A stretch of DNA of 64,000 nt from CALDUY01 sp046350255. GTDB taxonomy: Bacteria > Planctomycetota > Planctomycetia > Gemmatales > Gemmataceae. Below are positions 16,332 to 23,928 of this stretch, piece by piece. Every line of letters starts with the position of its first letter. Position 1 is the stretch's first letter. Position numbers and translations under genes: made by a program. The notes below the pieces were generated by a model. The model saw only the letters and a program-made list of their open reading frames with translations. It made no database searches and was not told the origin of the DNA. The stretch covers positions 62,001 to 126,000 of the forward strand of contig JAXMAV010000021.1 in assembly GCA_046350255.1 (NCBI GenBank), in the 5' to 3' direction.

Positions 16332-16622
16332 ATGCCACCGGCTGCGCGTTTGACCGACCTGCACACCTGCCCCATGGTGACCGGCGTGGTTCCCCATGTG
16401 GGAGGCCCCATCACCGGCCCTGGTTGTCCCACGGTGCTGATCGGCGGATTACCCGCGGCGCGCGAAACCGATCTGGCTGTCTGCGTCGGTCCACCCGATA
16501 TGATTGCCATGGGCTGTCCCACCGTCCTCATCGGCGGGCTACCCGCGGCTCGCATGGGAGATCCCACCGAGCATGGCGGCGTGATCACCGGCCCCTGTTT
16601 CCCCACGGTCATGATTGGCTAG
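16332..16622 (+). CDS. PAAR-domain spike tip protein
   Basis: This 96-residue protein consists almost entirely of a PAAR domain. It opens with MPPAARLTDLHTCPM and contains two copies of 'GCPTVLIGGLPAAR' and a final 'GPCFPTVMIG', with PxxR/D turns between strands. PAAR proteins form the sharp, zinc-stabilised cone on the VgrG trimer. His 11, Cys 13, His 22 and other Cys/His residues could be metal ligands. It carries no extension, so it is a bare tip rather than an effector fusion. The ATG follows GGGAG, four bases after the DUF6931 stop, so translation is probably coupled. Confidence 0.88.
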   Translation: MPPAARLTDLHTCPMVTGVVPHVGGPITGPGCPTVLIGGLPAARETDLAVCVGPPDMIAMGCPTVLIGGLPAARMGDPTEHGGVITGPCFPTVMIG

Positions 16623-16649
16623 TTCTCCATCCCATTCCGAGGTGACCTC

Positions 16650-16952
16650 ATGCACAAGTTACAGGCCGAATCGCGGGAACACCCCCTGCCCTCGGGCCGC
16701 TCGGTGGTCATTCGCCAGGCTGGTGAAGCCGAGGAAGTCCTGATTCGCTCTTCTGAGGGAGAGGTGGAGGTCCGCATCACCCTGACCGAGGCCGGCCCCG
16801 TCGTGCGCCTGCGGGCCGCTCGCCTGGAGCTGGAAGCGGCCGACCAGGTAGACATTCGCTGCGAGAAGTTCAATGTCGAGGCCCGGGAAGTCCGCATGAA
16901 GACCGAGGAAGACATCCACCTGAACGCGGCCACCATTCGCCTGAATTGCTGA
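16650..16952 (+). CDS. Small beta-rich protein resembling a VgrG tail
   Basis: The 100-residue protein is made of short alternating strands, with phrases such as 'EVEVRITLTEAGPVVRLRAA', 'LELEAADQVDIRCE' and 'DIHLNAATIRLNC'. This periodic valine/isoleucine and charge pattern is like the C-terminal beta-helix of VgrG proteins ('SVELKASGEIKLKA' type). It has no signal peptide. I do not recognise a named family. A GAGG lies eight bases before the ATG. It may be a detached needle segment or a protein that pairs with the spike; both are inference. Confidence 0.6.
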   Translation: MHKLQAESREHPLPSGRSVVIRQAGEAEEVLIRSSEGEVEVRITLTEAGPVVRLRAARLELEAADQVDIRCEKFNVEAREVRMKTEEDIHLNAATIRLNC

Positions 16953-16962
16953 GTCCCCGACC

Positions 16963-17655
16963 ATGCTGGACATTCCCTACCAGCGTCAGGAGCATCCCAC
17001 CGGCTGCGGCGCGGCGGCCCTGGCCATGGTCTATGCTTCGCTGGGAGTGCCCGCCACGCAGGCCGACCTGTGGCCGGCCGTCTCTCAGGAGCGTCACGGC
17101 GAGTTGCGCTGCTTCACGCATCGTCTGTGCCGCAACGCTCTGGATCGCGGCCTGGCAGCGGTGATCCTCCGCACGCGCGAAGCCTGGCCCACCCTGACCC
17201 GGTGCCTGGCTGCCTCGGTTCACGTCATCTTGCACCATCGGTTGGCCAGCAACAACAAATCGGGCCATTACTCGGTCTTGCTGGGCCTGACCGACGACTC
17301 GGTTTATCTGCACGATCCCTCGCTAGGGGCCCACCGCTGTTTGCCGCGCGCGGAGTTTCTTCGCCTCTGGTCGCCCACTGCCGGCCACTCGGAAGTGGTC
17401 GGGCACGTCCTGGTGGCCGTCGCCTCCGTTCCGGGTGACGATCACTGCGCGGTCTGCCAGCAGCCCATTCCCACCGAGGTCTCCTGCGCCCTGTGCAAGG
17501 CCTCCATCGTCCTGCGGCCCAGCGCAGCCGTTGGTTGTCTGCACCAGGCCTGCCCGGGTCGCCTGTTCGAGACCTGCTACTGTCCGGCGTGCGACATGTC
17601 CCTGTGGTGGATGAACCCTCCTCCCCTTCTCCGACCCGGAGTGACCCATGGCTGA
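16963..17655 (+). CDS. C39-like cysteine peptidase with C-terminal zinc-binding tail, candidate cargo
   Basis: The first 155 residues are papain-like of the C39 type. Gln9 and Cys15 sit in 'QRQEHPTGCGAAALAMVYAS', His102 in 'SGHYSVLLGL' and Asp118 in 'VYLHDPSLG', giving the full Gln-Cys-His-Asp set. The tail from about 160 has Cys162-x2-Cys165, Cys175-x2-Cys178, Cys192, Cys197, Cys205, Cys207 and Cys210, which look like two zinc ribbons. C39 domains usually cut Gly-Gly leaders in bacteriocin export; a free soluble one in a VgrG operon is different. It could be a delivered toxin, a processing enzyme or a crosslinking enzyme. It overlaps the next gene by 8 bp. Confidence 0.7.
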   Translation: MLDIPYQRQEHPTGCGAAALAMVYASLGVPATQADLWPAVSQERHGELRCFTHRLCRNALDRGLAAVILRTREAWPTLTRCLAASVHVILHHRLASNNKSGHYSVLLGLTDDSVYLHDPSLGAHRCLPRAEFLRLWSPTAGHSEVVGHVLVAVASVPGDDHCAVCQQPIPTEVSCALCKASIVLRPSAAVGCLHQACPGRLFETCYCPACDMSLWWMNPPPLLRPGVTHG

Positions 17656-18013
17656 CATCGCATCGCTCACAGCACAACTCAATCAGCTGCGCGCCCAGCT
17701 GGAACAGACCCTGGGCACTCCCCCTTCGCCGGCCTTCTCCTCCCGTCTGCATGAGATCGTGGGGCAGATGAAAGCCTGCGTCACCGAGGCGCAGGGCAAT
17801 CTCGAGAAGGAGGCCATGGCTTTGGTGGGATCGCTTCGGACCCAGGCGCAAGCCTTGCGAGCCGCCGAGGAAAAGAAGCCGCCCGCTCCGTCTCCTCTCG
17901 CTCATCCCTGGGAGGATCATCAGGGGTTGGATGCAGGCAAACTACACACGATGATCGACTCGCTGGTGCAGCTGGGCAAGACGCCGCCTTCAGCCGGCCG
18001 GAAGCTGAGCTAG
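17648..18013 (+). CDS. Small helical protein, last gene of the VgrG operon
   Basis: The 121-residue protein starts with a helix of coiled-coil type ('IASLTAQLNQLRAQLEQTL'), then a second helix ('RLHEIVGQMKACVTEAQ'). A proline/lysine linker and a short C-terminal part follow. It has no membrane segment or known motif. The ATG overlaps the stop of the peptidase gene by 8 bp, so the two are coupled. Such a pairing suits an immunity protein, adaptor or chaperone for the peptidase, but that is inferred only from the overlap. Its 3' end overlaps the convergent kinase gene by 24 bp. Confidence 0.6.
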   Translation: MADIASLTAQLNQLRAQLEQTLGTPPSPAFSSRLHEIVGQMKACVTEAQGNLEKEAMALVGSLRTQAQALRAAEEKKPPAPSPLAHPWEDHQGLDAGKLHTMIDSLVQLGKTPPSAGRKLS

Positions 18014-19120
18014 CAGTTCCTCCAGCAGACGCACAACCTGAAGCGCCGATGCCGGTCGCGCCTGGGGATCGCGAGCAAGCAGCCGTAGCACCAGGTCCGA
18101 GATGGCCTTGGGCTGGTCGGTCAGTGGCGCCGGGTCATCGGTCTGCAACGCCAGCATGGTTTGCAGGACATCGGCACGCTCGAACGGTACGGTGCCACTC
18201 AGCATCTGGTAGAGCACGCAGCCCAGGCTGAACAGGTCGGCGCGCGCATCCACCGGCTGGCGGCTGGCCTGCTCGGGGGCCATGTACGCAGGCGAACCAA
18301 CCACCAGCCCTTCCTGGGTCAGGCGCACCTCGTCAGCCAGAGCCCGGGCCAGGCCGAAATCCAGAATCTTCACTCGACCTCGTTCCCCCTCGAGAAAGAC
18401 GTTGGCCGGCTTGATATCCCGATGCACCAGCCCCAGTTCGTGGATGGCACTCAGCCCCTCGGCCACTTCCTTCGCGATCCGCAGCGCCTCAACACCCGGT
18501 AACAACCTGCGCTTCTTCAGTCTTTGCTCGAGCGATTCTCCGCGCAGGAGGGGCATGGCCAGGTAGGGGATGCCACCATCCTCGCCGACCTGGAAGATGG
18601 CCACCACCCGGTCGTGCTGAATGGCCGCAGCCAGTCGCGCTTCGCGCAGAAAACGATGCCGGGCGGTCGGTTGCACCGCCAGTGTAGGTAACATGGCCTT
18701 CAACGCCACCAGGCGATCCAGTGCAGGGTCGTGGGCCCGATAGACTACACCCATGCCGCCATGTCCCAGGACGGCAAGTATGCGATACGGCCCCAACCGG
18801 CCCAGCTCATCCGCCTGTTGTGCGGGTGCCAGGAAAGAGGTGAAGGCAGAACGCTGAGGAAGTGTCGTCCCTCCTGCTCGCGTCGGACTATCCAGAGCTG
18901 GCGAGCGCTCCGTGCCACCTGCGGGGGCGGGACTGAAACGTGTGGTGTCTCCTCCCGCGCCGGCCCGCAGCATCGAGCTACGCCGGCTCCATCGTGAGGC
19001 TGGTTCTCCAGGAGGAAACTGAACCACCCGGCCACAGGAGGAGCATGTTGCCCTTCGCACGCCCAGCTCATCCGTGACTTGCATTTGCTGGCCGCAATGC
19101 ACGCAGGCGCAAGCAATCAT
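17990..19120 (-). CDS. Soluble Ser/Thr protein kinase with N-terminal zinc ribbon
   Basis: The 376-residue protein has two CxxC pairs at residues 6-9 and 26-29 (ACVHCGQ, CSSCGR), a Ser/Arg-rich linker to about 105, then a complete Hanks kinase domain. Kinase motifs seen: GHGGMGVVY (glycine loop, about 119-127), VALK (138-141), HRDIKPAN (234-241), DFGLA (254-258) and APE (282-284). It has no membrane helix, unlike many bacterial PknB proteins, so it is cytoplasmic. It converges on the VgrG operon with a 24-bp overlap, and threonine kinases control some type VI systems, so a link is possible but unproven. It could also be part of the rsmA group 99 bp upstream. Confidence 0.9.
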   Translation of the reverse strand: MIACACVHCGQQMQVTDELGVRRATCSSCGRVVQFPPGEPASRWSRRSSMLRAGAGGDTTRFSPAPAGGTERSPALDSPTRAGGTTLPQRSAFTSFLAPAQQADELGRLGPYRILAVLGHGGMGVVYRAHDPALDRLVALKAMLPTLAVQPTARHRFLREARLAAAIQHDRVVAIFQVGEDGGIPYLAMPLLRGESLEQRLKKRRLLPGVEALRIAKEVAEGLSAIHELGLVHRDIKPANVFLEGERGRVKILDFGLARALADEVRLTQEGLVVGSPAYMAPEQASRQPVDARADLFSLGCVLYQMLSGTVPFERADVLQTMLALQTDDPAPLTDQPKAISDLVLRLLARDPQARPASALQVVRLLEELLAQLPAG

Positions 19121-19218
19121 GTCCCACCCCGCTTCTTGGCCCCCAGGCGGCCATGCCTGGGGAGAATGATAGCATGCCTGATTCTGGACAGATGTTCAAG
19201 CTCCGTAGAAGCGATAAA

Positions 19219-20154
19219 TCAGCCGAACACCTCGCTGAGCTGGCGATGCTGCTCGAGGTTGAGCGTTTCTGCACGGGCGGCACCATCGATGTCCAGAGTG
19301 GCCAGCGCCTGGTCGATCTCCGCCTTGCTGCGCGTTTGACCAGGCAGACTGGCCAGCCCCCCGCGAAGGTTCTTGCGCCGATGGACATACAGGTCGCGCA
19401 GGAAGTTGCGAAACCGCTGCGGGTCGCCCAGCAGGGCGCGTTTGGCCTCGCTCGGCCGCACCTGCACGATGGCCGAATCGACCTGGGGCCGTGGCCAGAA
19501 CGCCGTCGGCGGTATCTTTCGCACCAGGCTCACCTCGGTCAGACTCTGCACCAGCACGGCCATGGCGGCATAATCCTTCGTGCCCGGGACGGCCATCAGT
19601 CGCTCTGCGATCTCCCACTGCACCATCACGACCATGCGCTCGATCGGCAGGTCGCACAGCAACAGGTTGGAGATGACGGGCACCGCCACGGCATAGGGCA
19701 GGTTGGCGATGAGCTTGATCTGCGTCGTTCCCGACGCGGCTAGTAGCGCCCGCAGCCCCTCCAGCACCTCGGGTTGCAGGGCATTCTTGCGTTCGAGAAT
19801 GTCGGCGTGGATCAGCTTGACGTGCTCAGGGCGCGTGCCGGGCCCTCCCGCCGCCGCGGAGAAGAGGTGAAAATGCGATTCAACCGCCTCGCGCGTCAGG
19901 GCAGCGAACGGCGGATCGACCTCCACGGCCATCACCGCGCCGGCGGATTCGAGCAGCCGCATGGTCAGGCTACCAGTACCGCTGCCCACCTCCAGGACCA
20001 GGTCGGCAGGTCCGATCTCGGCCGACCGCACGACCAGGTCGAGCAGGTTCAGGTCGATCAGGAAGTTCTGGCCGAGCTTGTTTCGGGGACGGATCCCGCG
20101 CTCCTGAAATAGGGTGCGCAGGTAGGAAAGGGTCTGTCGCGTGGTGGGTGGCAT
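19219..20154 (-). CDS. rsmA: 16S rRNA (adenine1518/1519-N6)-dimethyltransferase
   Basis: The 311-residue protein dimethylates two adjacent adenosines in the 3' hairpin of 16S rRNA during ribosome assembly. Motifs seen: 'RNKLGQNFLIDLNLLD' (residues about 24-39), the SAM loop 'LEVGSGTGSLT' (about 54-64), 'ANLPYAVAVPVISN' (the NLPY catalytic motif, about 149-162), and 'PPTAFWPRPQVDSAIV' (about 215-230). The C-terminal helical domain is present, so it is full length. It lies 15 bp downstream of ribE on the same strand and is probably co-transcribed with it and pssA. Confidence 0.95.
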   Translation of the reverse strand: MPPTTRQTLSYLRTLFQERGIRPRNKLGQNFLIDLNLLDLVVRSAEIGPADLVLEVGSGTGSLTMRLLESAGAVMAVEVDPPFAALTREAVESHFHLFSAAAGGPGTRPEHVKLIHADILERKNALQPEVLEGLRALLAASGTTQIKLIANLPYAVAVPVISNLLLCDLPIERMVVMVQWEIAERLMAVPGTKDYAAMAVLVQSLTEVSLVRKIPPTAFWPRPQVDSAIVQVRPSEAKRALLGDPQRFRNFLRDLYVHRRKNLRGGLASLPGQTRSKAEIDQALATLDIDGAARAETLNLEQHRQLSEVFG

Positions 20155-20169
20155 GGAAACCTGAAGAGG

Positions 20170-20766
20170 TCAGCTCTGGCGCAGCTGGAGATACTTCCAG
20201 ACATACTTGGCAAGAAGGTCTGTCTCCAGGTTAACAGCCGCACCGACTCCTTTGAAGCCCAGCGTGGTCACCTGCAAGGTATGAGGGATAAGGGCCACGC
20301 TGAACCGTTCGGGTTCGACATCGACCAGGGTCAGGCTGATGCCATCGACCGCCACCGACCCCTTGGAGACCATCTGCCCCGCCAGCTCTCGTGAGCAGCG
20401 GAACCACACGGTCACCCACTCGCCCTGCTCGATCCGGTCATCGATGGTGCCCACGCCATCAACGTGCCCCTGCACCAGATGGCCGCCCAGGCGATCCGAA
20501 AAGCGCAACGAGCGTTCAAGATTGACGCGATCCTGAGCCACCAGCGATCCCAGGTTGGTGCGCAGAAGTGTTTCGGGTCCCACATCAAAGGCAAACGTGC
20601 TGGCCGTGTACTCCACCACCGAGAGACAGGTGCCATTCACTGCCACGCTTTCGCCCAGGCTCAACCCCTCCGCGATGGAGGGAGCCTCGACCACGAGACG
20701 ACAACCCTCGCCAAGCCGCACCAGTTCGCGGACGGTTCCCAATGCTTCGACCAGGCCGGTGAACAT
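20170..20766 (-). CDS. ribE: Riboflavin synthase, alpha chain
   Basis: The 198-residue enzyme converts two molecules of 6,7-dimethyl-8-ribityllumazine to riboflavin and a pyrimidine by-product. It has two lumazine-binding repeats: the first begins MFTGLVEALGTV with GESVAVNGTCLSV (about 38-50), the second contains LGGHLVQGHVDGVG (about 92-105) and KGSVAVDGISLTLVDV. I chose ATG 20766 because the family always starts MFTG; the open frame extends 8 codons further. Only 20 bp separates it from pssA. The last residues end in LRQS. Confidence 0.94.
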   Translation of the reverse strand: MFTGLVEALGTVRELVRLGEGCRLVVEAPSIAEGLSLGESVAVNGTCLSVVEYTASTFAFDVGPETLLRTNLGSLVAQDRVNLERSLRFSDRLGGHLVQGHVDGVGTIDDRIEQGEWVTVWFRCSRELAGQMVSKGSVAVDGISLTLVDVEPERFSVALIPHTLQVTTLGFKGVGAAVNLETDLLAKYVWKYLQLRQS

Positions 20767-20786
20767 GCATCGATCCAGGAAACAGG

Positions 20787-21611
20787 TCAATCCAGACGCG
20801 GGCTATGCTCGGGCAGGCTGGGCTGACGTGTGAGGAACATCAGCGAGCGAACCGGCCCCATCAGGGCGTAGGCCCAGAACAGCAGGAAGAAGGCCAGGTG
20901 AGGTGCCAGGGCGATGATCGCCAGCAACAGCACCGCCTGAACGACGAAGGCGAAGTTGCGTCGCCCGCGCACCAGCTGTCGCCCCAGGTGAGGATACGAA
21001 AACTGCGACACCATGAGGAGGGCCACCACCAGCGAGCCCAGCGGGGCCCACACGCGAACGAAGCCCTGCAAAACGTGCGGATCGAGGCCCGACCAACCGG
21101 CGCCGATGTCGGCCCGAAGCACCGCCAGCGAGGCCACACAGCCTGCGGCCGCGGGAGAGGGCAGCCCCTTGAACCGCTTGTGGCTCGAGGGATCCGGACT
21201 GTTTTCCGTGTTGAACCGCGCCAGTCGAAGCACGGCACAGGCCAGGTACACCGCCGCGATGATCGCCACCGTCTTGGCGATGAGGAACTGATCATGCCAT
21301 TCCTGGCCCAGGCGCAGCAGCAGAAACGCCGGCGCAGCGCCGAAGCTGATGGCATCGCACAGGCTGTCGAGTTGTCCGCCAAAATCAGTGGCCGACTTCG
21401 ACAGGCGGGCGGCGTACCCATCTAGCACGTCGAACACCATGGCCACAAGAATCAACCCAGCGCTGAGCAGGAAGTAGTAGTCGATCTGCTCGCCGCTCAG
21501 GGAGCCATCCAGGGTGATCTTGCTTGCGTAGGCGATCGCAGCGAACCCGCACACACCGTTGCCCAGCGTGAGAAGCGTGGGGAGGACCGGAATGTGATTC
21601 ACAGGCGGCAT
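20787..21611 (-). CDS. pssA: CDP-diacylglycerol--serine O-phosphatidyltransferase
   Basis: This membrane enzyme makes phosphatidylserine from CDP-diacylglycerol and serine. The CDP-alcohol phosphotransferase signature is clear: 'DVLDGYAARLSKSATDFGGQ' then 'LDSLCDAISFG' (DG-x2-AR-x8-G-x3-D-x3-D, about residues 62-92). About six to eight membrane helices follow. The start is either ATG 21611 (MPPVNHIPVL) or the GTG three codons later at 21602. The GTG has better spacing from GGGAG, while the same site is only two bases from the ATG. It is the first gene of the leftward group pssA-ribE-rsmA. Confidence 0.9.
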   Translation of the reverse strand: MPPVNHIPVLPTLLTLGNGVCGFAAIAYASKITLDGSLSGEQIDYYFLLSAGLILVAMVFDVLDGYAARLSKSATDFGGQLDSLCDAISFGAAPAFLLLRLGQEWHDQFLIAKTVAIIAAVYLACAVLRLARFNTENSPDPSSHKRFKGLPSPAAAGCVASLAVLRADIGAGWSGLDPHVLQGFVRVWAPLGSLVVALLMVSQFSYPHLGRQLVRGRRNFAFVVQAVLLLAIIALAPHLAFFLLFWAYALMGPVRSLMFLTRQPSLPEHSPRLD

Positions 21612-21867
21612 TCTCCCAGGCAATTCCGGAGGTTTGCTTGACGAAAAGATCAAGATACCATGAAGAACCGGTGTTCGCCAGAAGATTTGACCCTCCATTC
21701 GCGTCGAACTCGTTGGAACAAGTCTGCCCAGGCTCGAAATACACCCGGCAGAATCCAAAGAAAATTCTCTGGCTCTCCCCACTCGCACGGTTTACAATCC
21801 CTCACACTTCCATGATTGCGGGGAGATAGACCGTCCGGGCGGAGTCCGGGGTTCTCCCTCACACTAC

Positions 21868-21885
21868 CGAGGAAAGGAGTCCTCC
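21868..21885 (+). repeat. Translation-leader repeat, copy 1
   Basis: The 18-mer cgaggaaaggagtcctcc lies two bases before the start codon at 21888. A copy with one change lies directly before the start at 22633. Both contain the ribosome site (aaggag/aaggac) in the loop of a possible 5-bp hairpin (GAGGA with TCCTC). Confidence 0.6.
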
Positions 21886-21887
21886 CC

Positions 21888-22604
21888 ATGTCCAGCACCC
21901 ATCCTCCCCTCCGTATCGGCGTATATGGTCACGAAGCCCAGACCACGGGCAAGCACGGCTGTGGGTTGTGGCAGGCAGGCATTGCCGCCTCGCTCGCCGT
22001 CGCCGAGGCCGAACCTGTTACCCTGCCCGAAAACAACGAGAAATCCTGGGGTGAACTCCTCGACGGCATCGACGGCGTGGTGATCGTGGGGCACGACAAG
22101 GCCGAGCGCAGCAACGCCTTCGAGGCGGAAGCACTTGTCAGCTGGTGCCACGACCACAACGTTCCGGTCCTGGCCATCGATCACGGTTTGCTGGCGCTGA
22201 ACACCGCCCACGGCGGCACTATCCACAATGACCTGCCGCGCGACATGCCCGAGGCCCTGCAGCATCGCCATCCGCCCGAGCGTGGTCTGCGCCACGCCAT
22301 CAACGTGCTGGCCGACACCTGGCTGGCCAATCTCTACGGCGAGGGCGAGGTGGTGGTGAATAGCGAGCATCGGCGCGCCATCAACCGCCTGGCCCGGGGC
22401 TTCCGCGTCAGCGCTCGTGCCCTGGACGGCATCATCGAGGCCATCGAGACCACCGGCGAATGGTGGGCCATGGGCGTGCAGTGGAACCCCACTTCGTCCA
22501 CCTCGTCTGGGCTGGACATCCAGTTGTTCCGCGCCCTGGTCCAGGCCTGTCGCAAGCGTGTCGAGAGCGAGGTCGGCGAACAGGACTCCCTGACCGCTGC
22601 CTGA
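21888..22604 (+). CDS. Inactive class I glutamine amidotransferase-like (C26 family-like) protein
   Basis: The 238-residue protein looks like the gamma-glutamyl-gamma-aminobutyrate hydrolase / C26 branch of class I amidotransferases. The motif order is right: 'GVVIVGHDK' strand, 'VPVLAIDHGLLALNTAHGGT', 'HRRAINRLARGFRVSARALD' (like HQQAV), and 'WWAMGVQWNPT'. In active members the nucleophile motif is G-I-C-R-G and the dyad is GVQWHPE. Here Cys has become Asp and His-Pro-Glu has become Asn-Pro-Thr, so all three catalytic residues are lost. I chose ATG 21888, preceded by AGGAG at nine bases, over 21816. It is probably a binding or regulatory protein. waaA follows 28 bp later. Confidence 0.7.
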   Translation: MSSTHPPLRIGVYGHEAQTTGKHGCGLWQAGIAASLAVAEAEPVTLPENNEKSWGELLDGIDGVVIVGHDKAERSNAFEAEALVSWCHDHNVPVLAIDHGLLALNTAHGGTIHNDLPRDMPEALQHRHPPERGLRHAINVLADTWLANLYGEGEVVVNSEHRRAINRLARGFRVSARALDGIIEAIETTGEWWAMGVQWNPTSSTSSGLDIQLFRALVQACRKRVESEVGEQDSLTAA

Positions 22605-22614
22605 ACCGCAGGCC

Positions 22615-22632
22615 CGAGGAAAGGACTCCTCC
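22615..22632 (+). repeat. Translation-leader repeat, copy 2
   Basis: The 18-mer cgaggaaaggactcctcc lies immediately before the waaA start codon. It differs at one base from the copy before the neighbouring gene at 21888. Confidence 0.6.
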
Positions 22633-23922
22633 ATGCGTTGGCTGCTGGACGCGCTTTACCTGCTGGCGCTGCTACTCCTGAGCCCCTGGCTGATCTGGCG
22701 CGCCTGGACCACCCGTCGCTACCGCCAGGGCCTCCGCGACAAGCTGTTCGGCCTCTCCACCGAGGTCCCCCCTGGCGCGGTGTGGTTTCACGCCGTGTCG
22801 CTGGGGGAAATCAAGGTGCTGGGCCAGCTTGTCCCCGCTTTCCGGAAGCGACACCCCGGCCGGGCCGTCATCGTCTCCTCCACCACCGACACCGGCCTGG
22901 CCGAGGCCCGGAATCTCTTTCCCGATCTGGTTGTCTTCCCCTTTCCGTTCGACTTCAGCTGGGCGGTCACTCGCACCCTTCAGCAGGTTCGGCCAGCGCT
23001 GGTGGTGCTGTGCGAGAGCGAACTCTGGCCCAACTTCCTGGGCGCGGCCCATCGGCTCCAGGTACCCGTCGCCCTCGTCAACGGACGCATGAGCCCGCGC
23101 AGCCTGGGGCGCTATCAGCTCCTTGGCCCGCTGGTGCGCTCACTGTTTCAGAAGCTGGCCGTCATTGGCGTGCAGGGGGACGACTATGCGGCCGCCATGC
23201 TGGCCCTAGGTGGCACCCCCGGTTGCGTCGTCACCACGGGCAACTTGAAGTACGATGGCGCGCTGACCGATCCTGCCAATCTGCGCACGGCGGAACTGCG
23301 TCGACTCCTCGGCGTCGAGGAGGGAGATACCCTCTGGGTGGCTGGTAGCCTGCAGGCCCGGGAGGAACTCCCCATCATCACCATCTTCGAGCAGGTGCGC
23401 GACCACTTCCCGGCGCTGCGCCTCGTGCTCGTGCCGCGTCAACCCGAGCGGTTCGACGAGCTGGCTCGCCTGCTGGAGCAACGCCAGATCCCCTTCGCTC
23501 GCCGGTCGCAACTCACTACACCCACGCGCGAACGGGTGGTGCTGCTCGACTCGATGGGCGAGCTGGGCGCGCTGTGGGGCCTGGCCGACCTTGCCTTTGT
23601 CGGAGGCAGCCTGGATGGCGTGCGCGGTGGTCAGAGCATGATCGAACCGGCGGCGTTCGGCGTGGCGGTGACCTTCGGCCCTCACGTTTGGAACTTCCGC
23701 GAAACGGCTCGCCGGCTGGTCGAATCAGGAGGCGCCTGCCAGGTGGACGATGCGGCCGACCTGGCCCGCACCATTCCGCGTTTGCTGGCTGATGTCGAAG
23801 AACGCCGCGCCCTGGGTGCCCTGGCCCGGCGTTTTGTCCTGGCCCAGCAAGGAGCCACCCAGCGGACGCTGGACCTTCTCGACCGGGTGCTGGCCAACGC
23901 CTCGGCCGAGAAGGCGGCCTGA
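22633..23922 (+). CDS. waaA: 3-deoxy-D-manno-octulosonic acid transferase (Kdo transferase)
   Basis: The 429-residue GT30 enzyme transfers Kdo from CMP-Kdo to a lipid A precursor on the cytoplasmic face of the membrane. The N-terminal helix (LLDALYLLALLLLSPWLIW) anchors it. Motifs seen: 'GAVWFHAVSLGEIKVL' with the catalytic Glu (about residues 48-63), 'SSTTDTGLAEA' (about 81-91), 'ESELWPNFL' (about 130-138), 'KYDGALTD' and 'VGGSLDGVRGGQSMIEPAAF' (about 322-341). Full length. Presence of waaA indicates that the organism makes a lipid A-type outer membrane, in line with planctomycetes. It follows an inactive amidotransferase-like gene and shares its leader sequence. Confidence 0.92.
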   Translation: MRWLLDALYLLALLLLSPWLIWRAWTTRRYRQGLRDKLFGLSTEVPPGAVWFHAVSLGEIKVLGQLVPAFRKRHPGRAVIVSSTTDTGLAEARNLFPDLVVFPFPFDFSWAVTRTLQQVRPALVVLCESELWPNFLGAAHRLQVPVALVNGRMSPRSLGRYQLLGPLVRSLFQKLAVIGVQGDDYAAAMLALGGTPGCVVTTGNLKYDGALTDPANLRTAELRRLLGVEEGDTLWVAGSLQAREELPIITIFEQVRDHFPALRLVLVPRQPERFDELARLLEQRQIPFARRSQLTTPTRERVVLLDSMGELGALWGLADLAFVGGSLDGVRGGQSMIEPAAFGVAVTFGPHVWNFRETARRLVESGGACQVDDAADLARTIPRLLADVEERRALGALARRFVLAQQGATQRTLDLLDRVLANASAEKAA

Positions 23923-23928
23923 TCCCAA

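Noticed and set aside
12667..19120. A complete type VI secretion locus
   Set aside because: Only spike, tip and accessory genes are present; TssB, TssC, TssM, Hcp and ClpV are not in the window.
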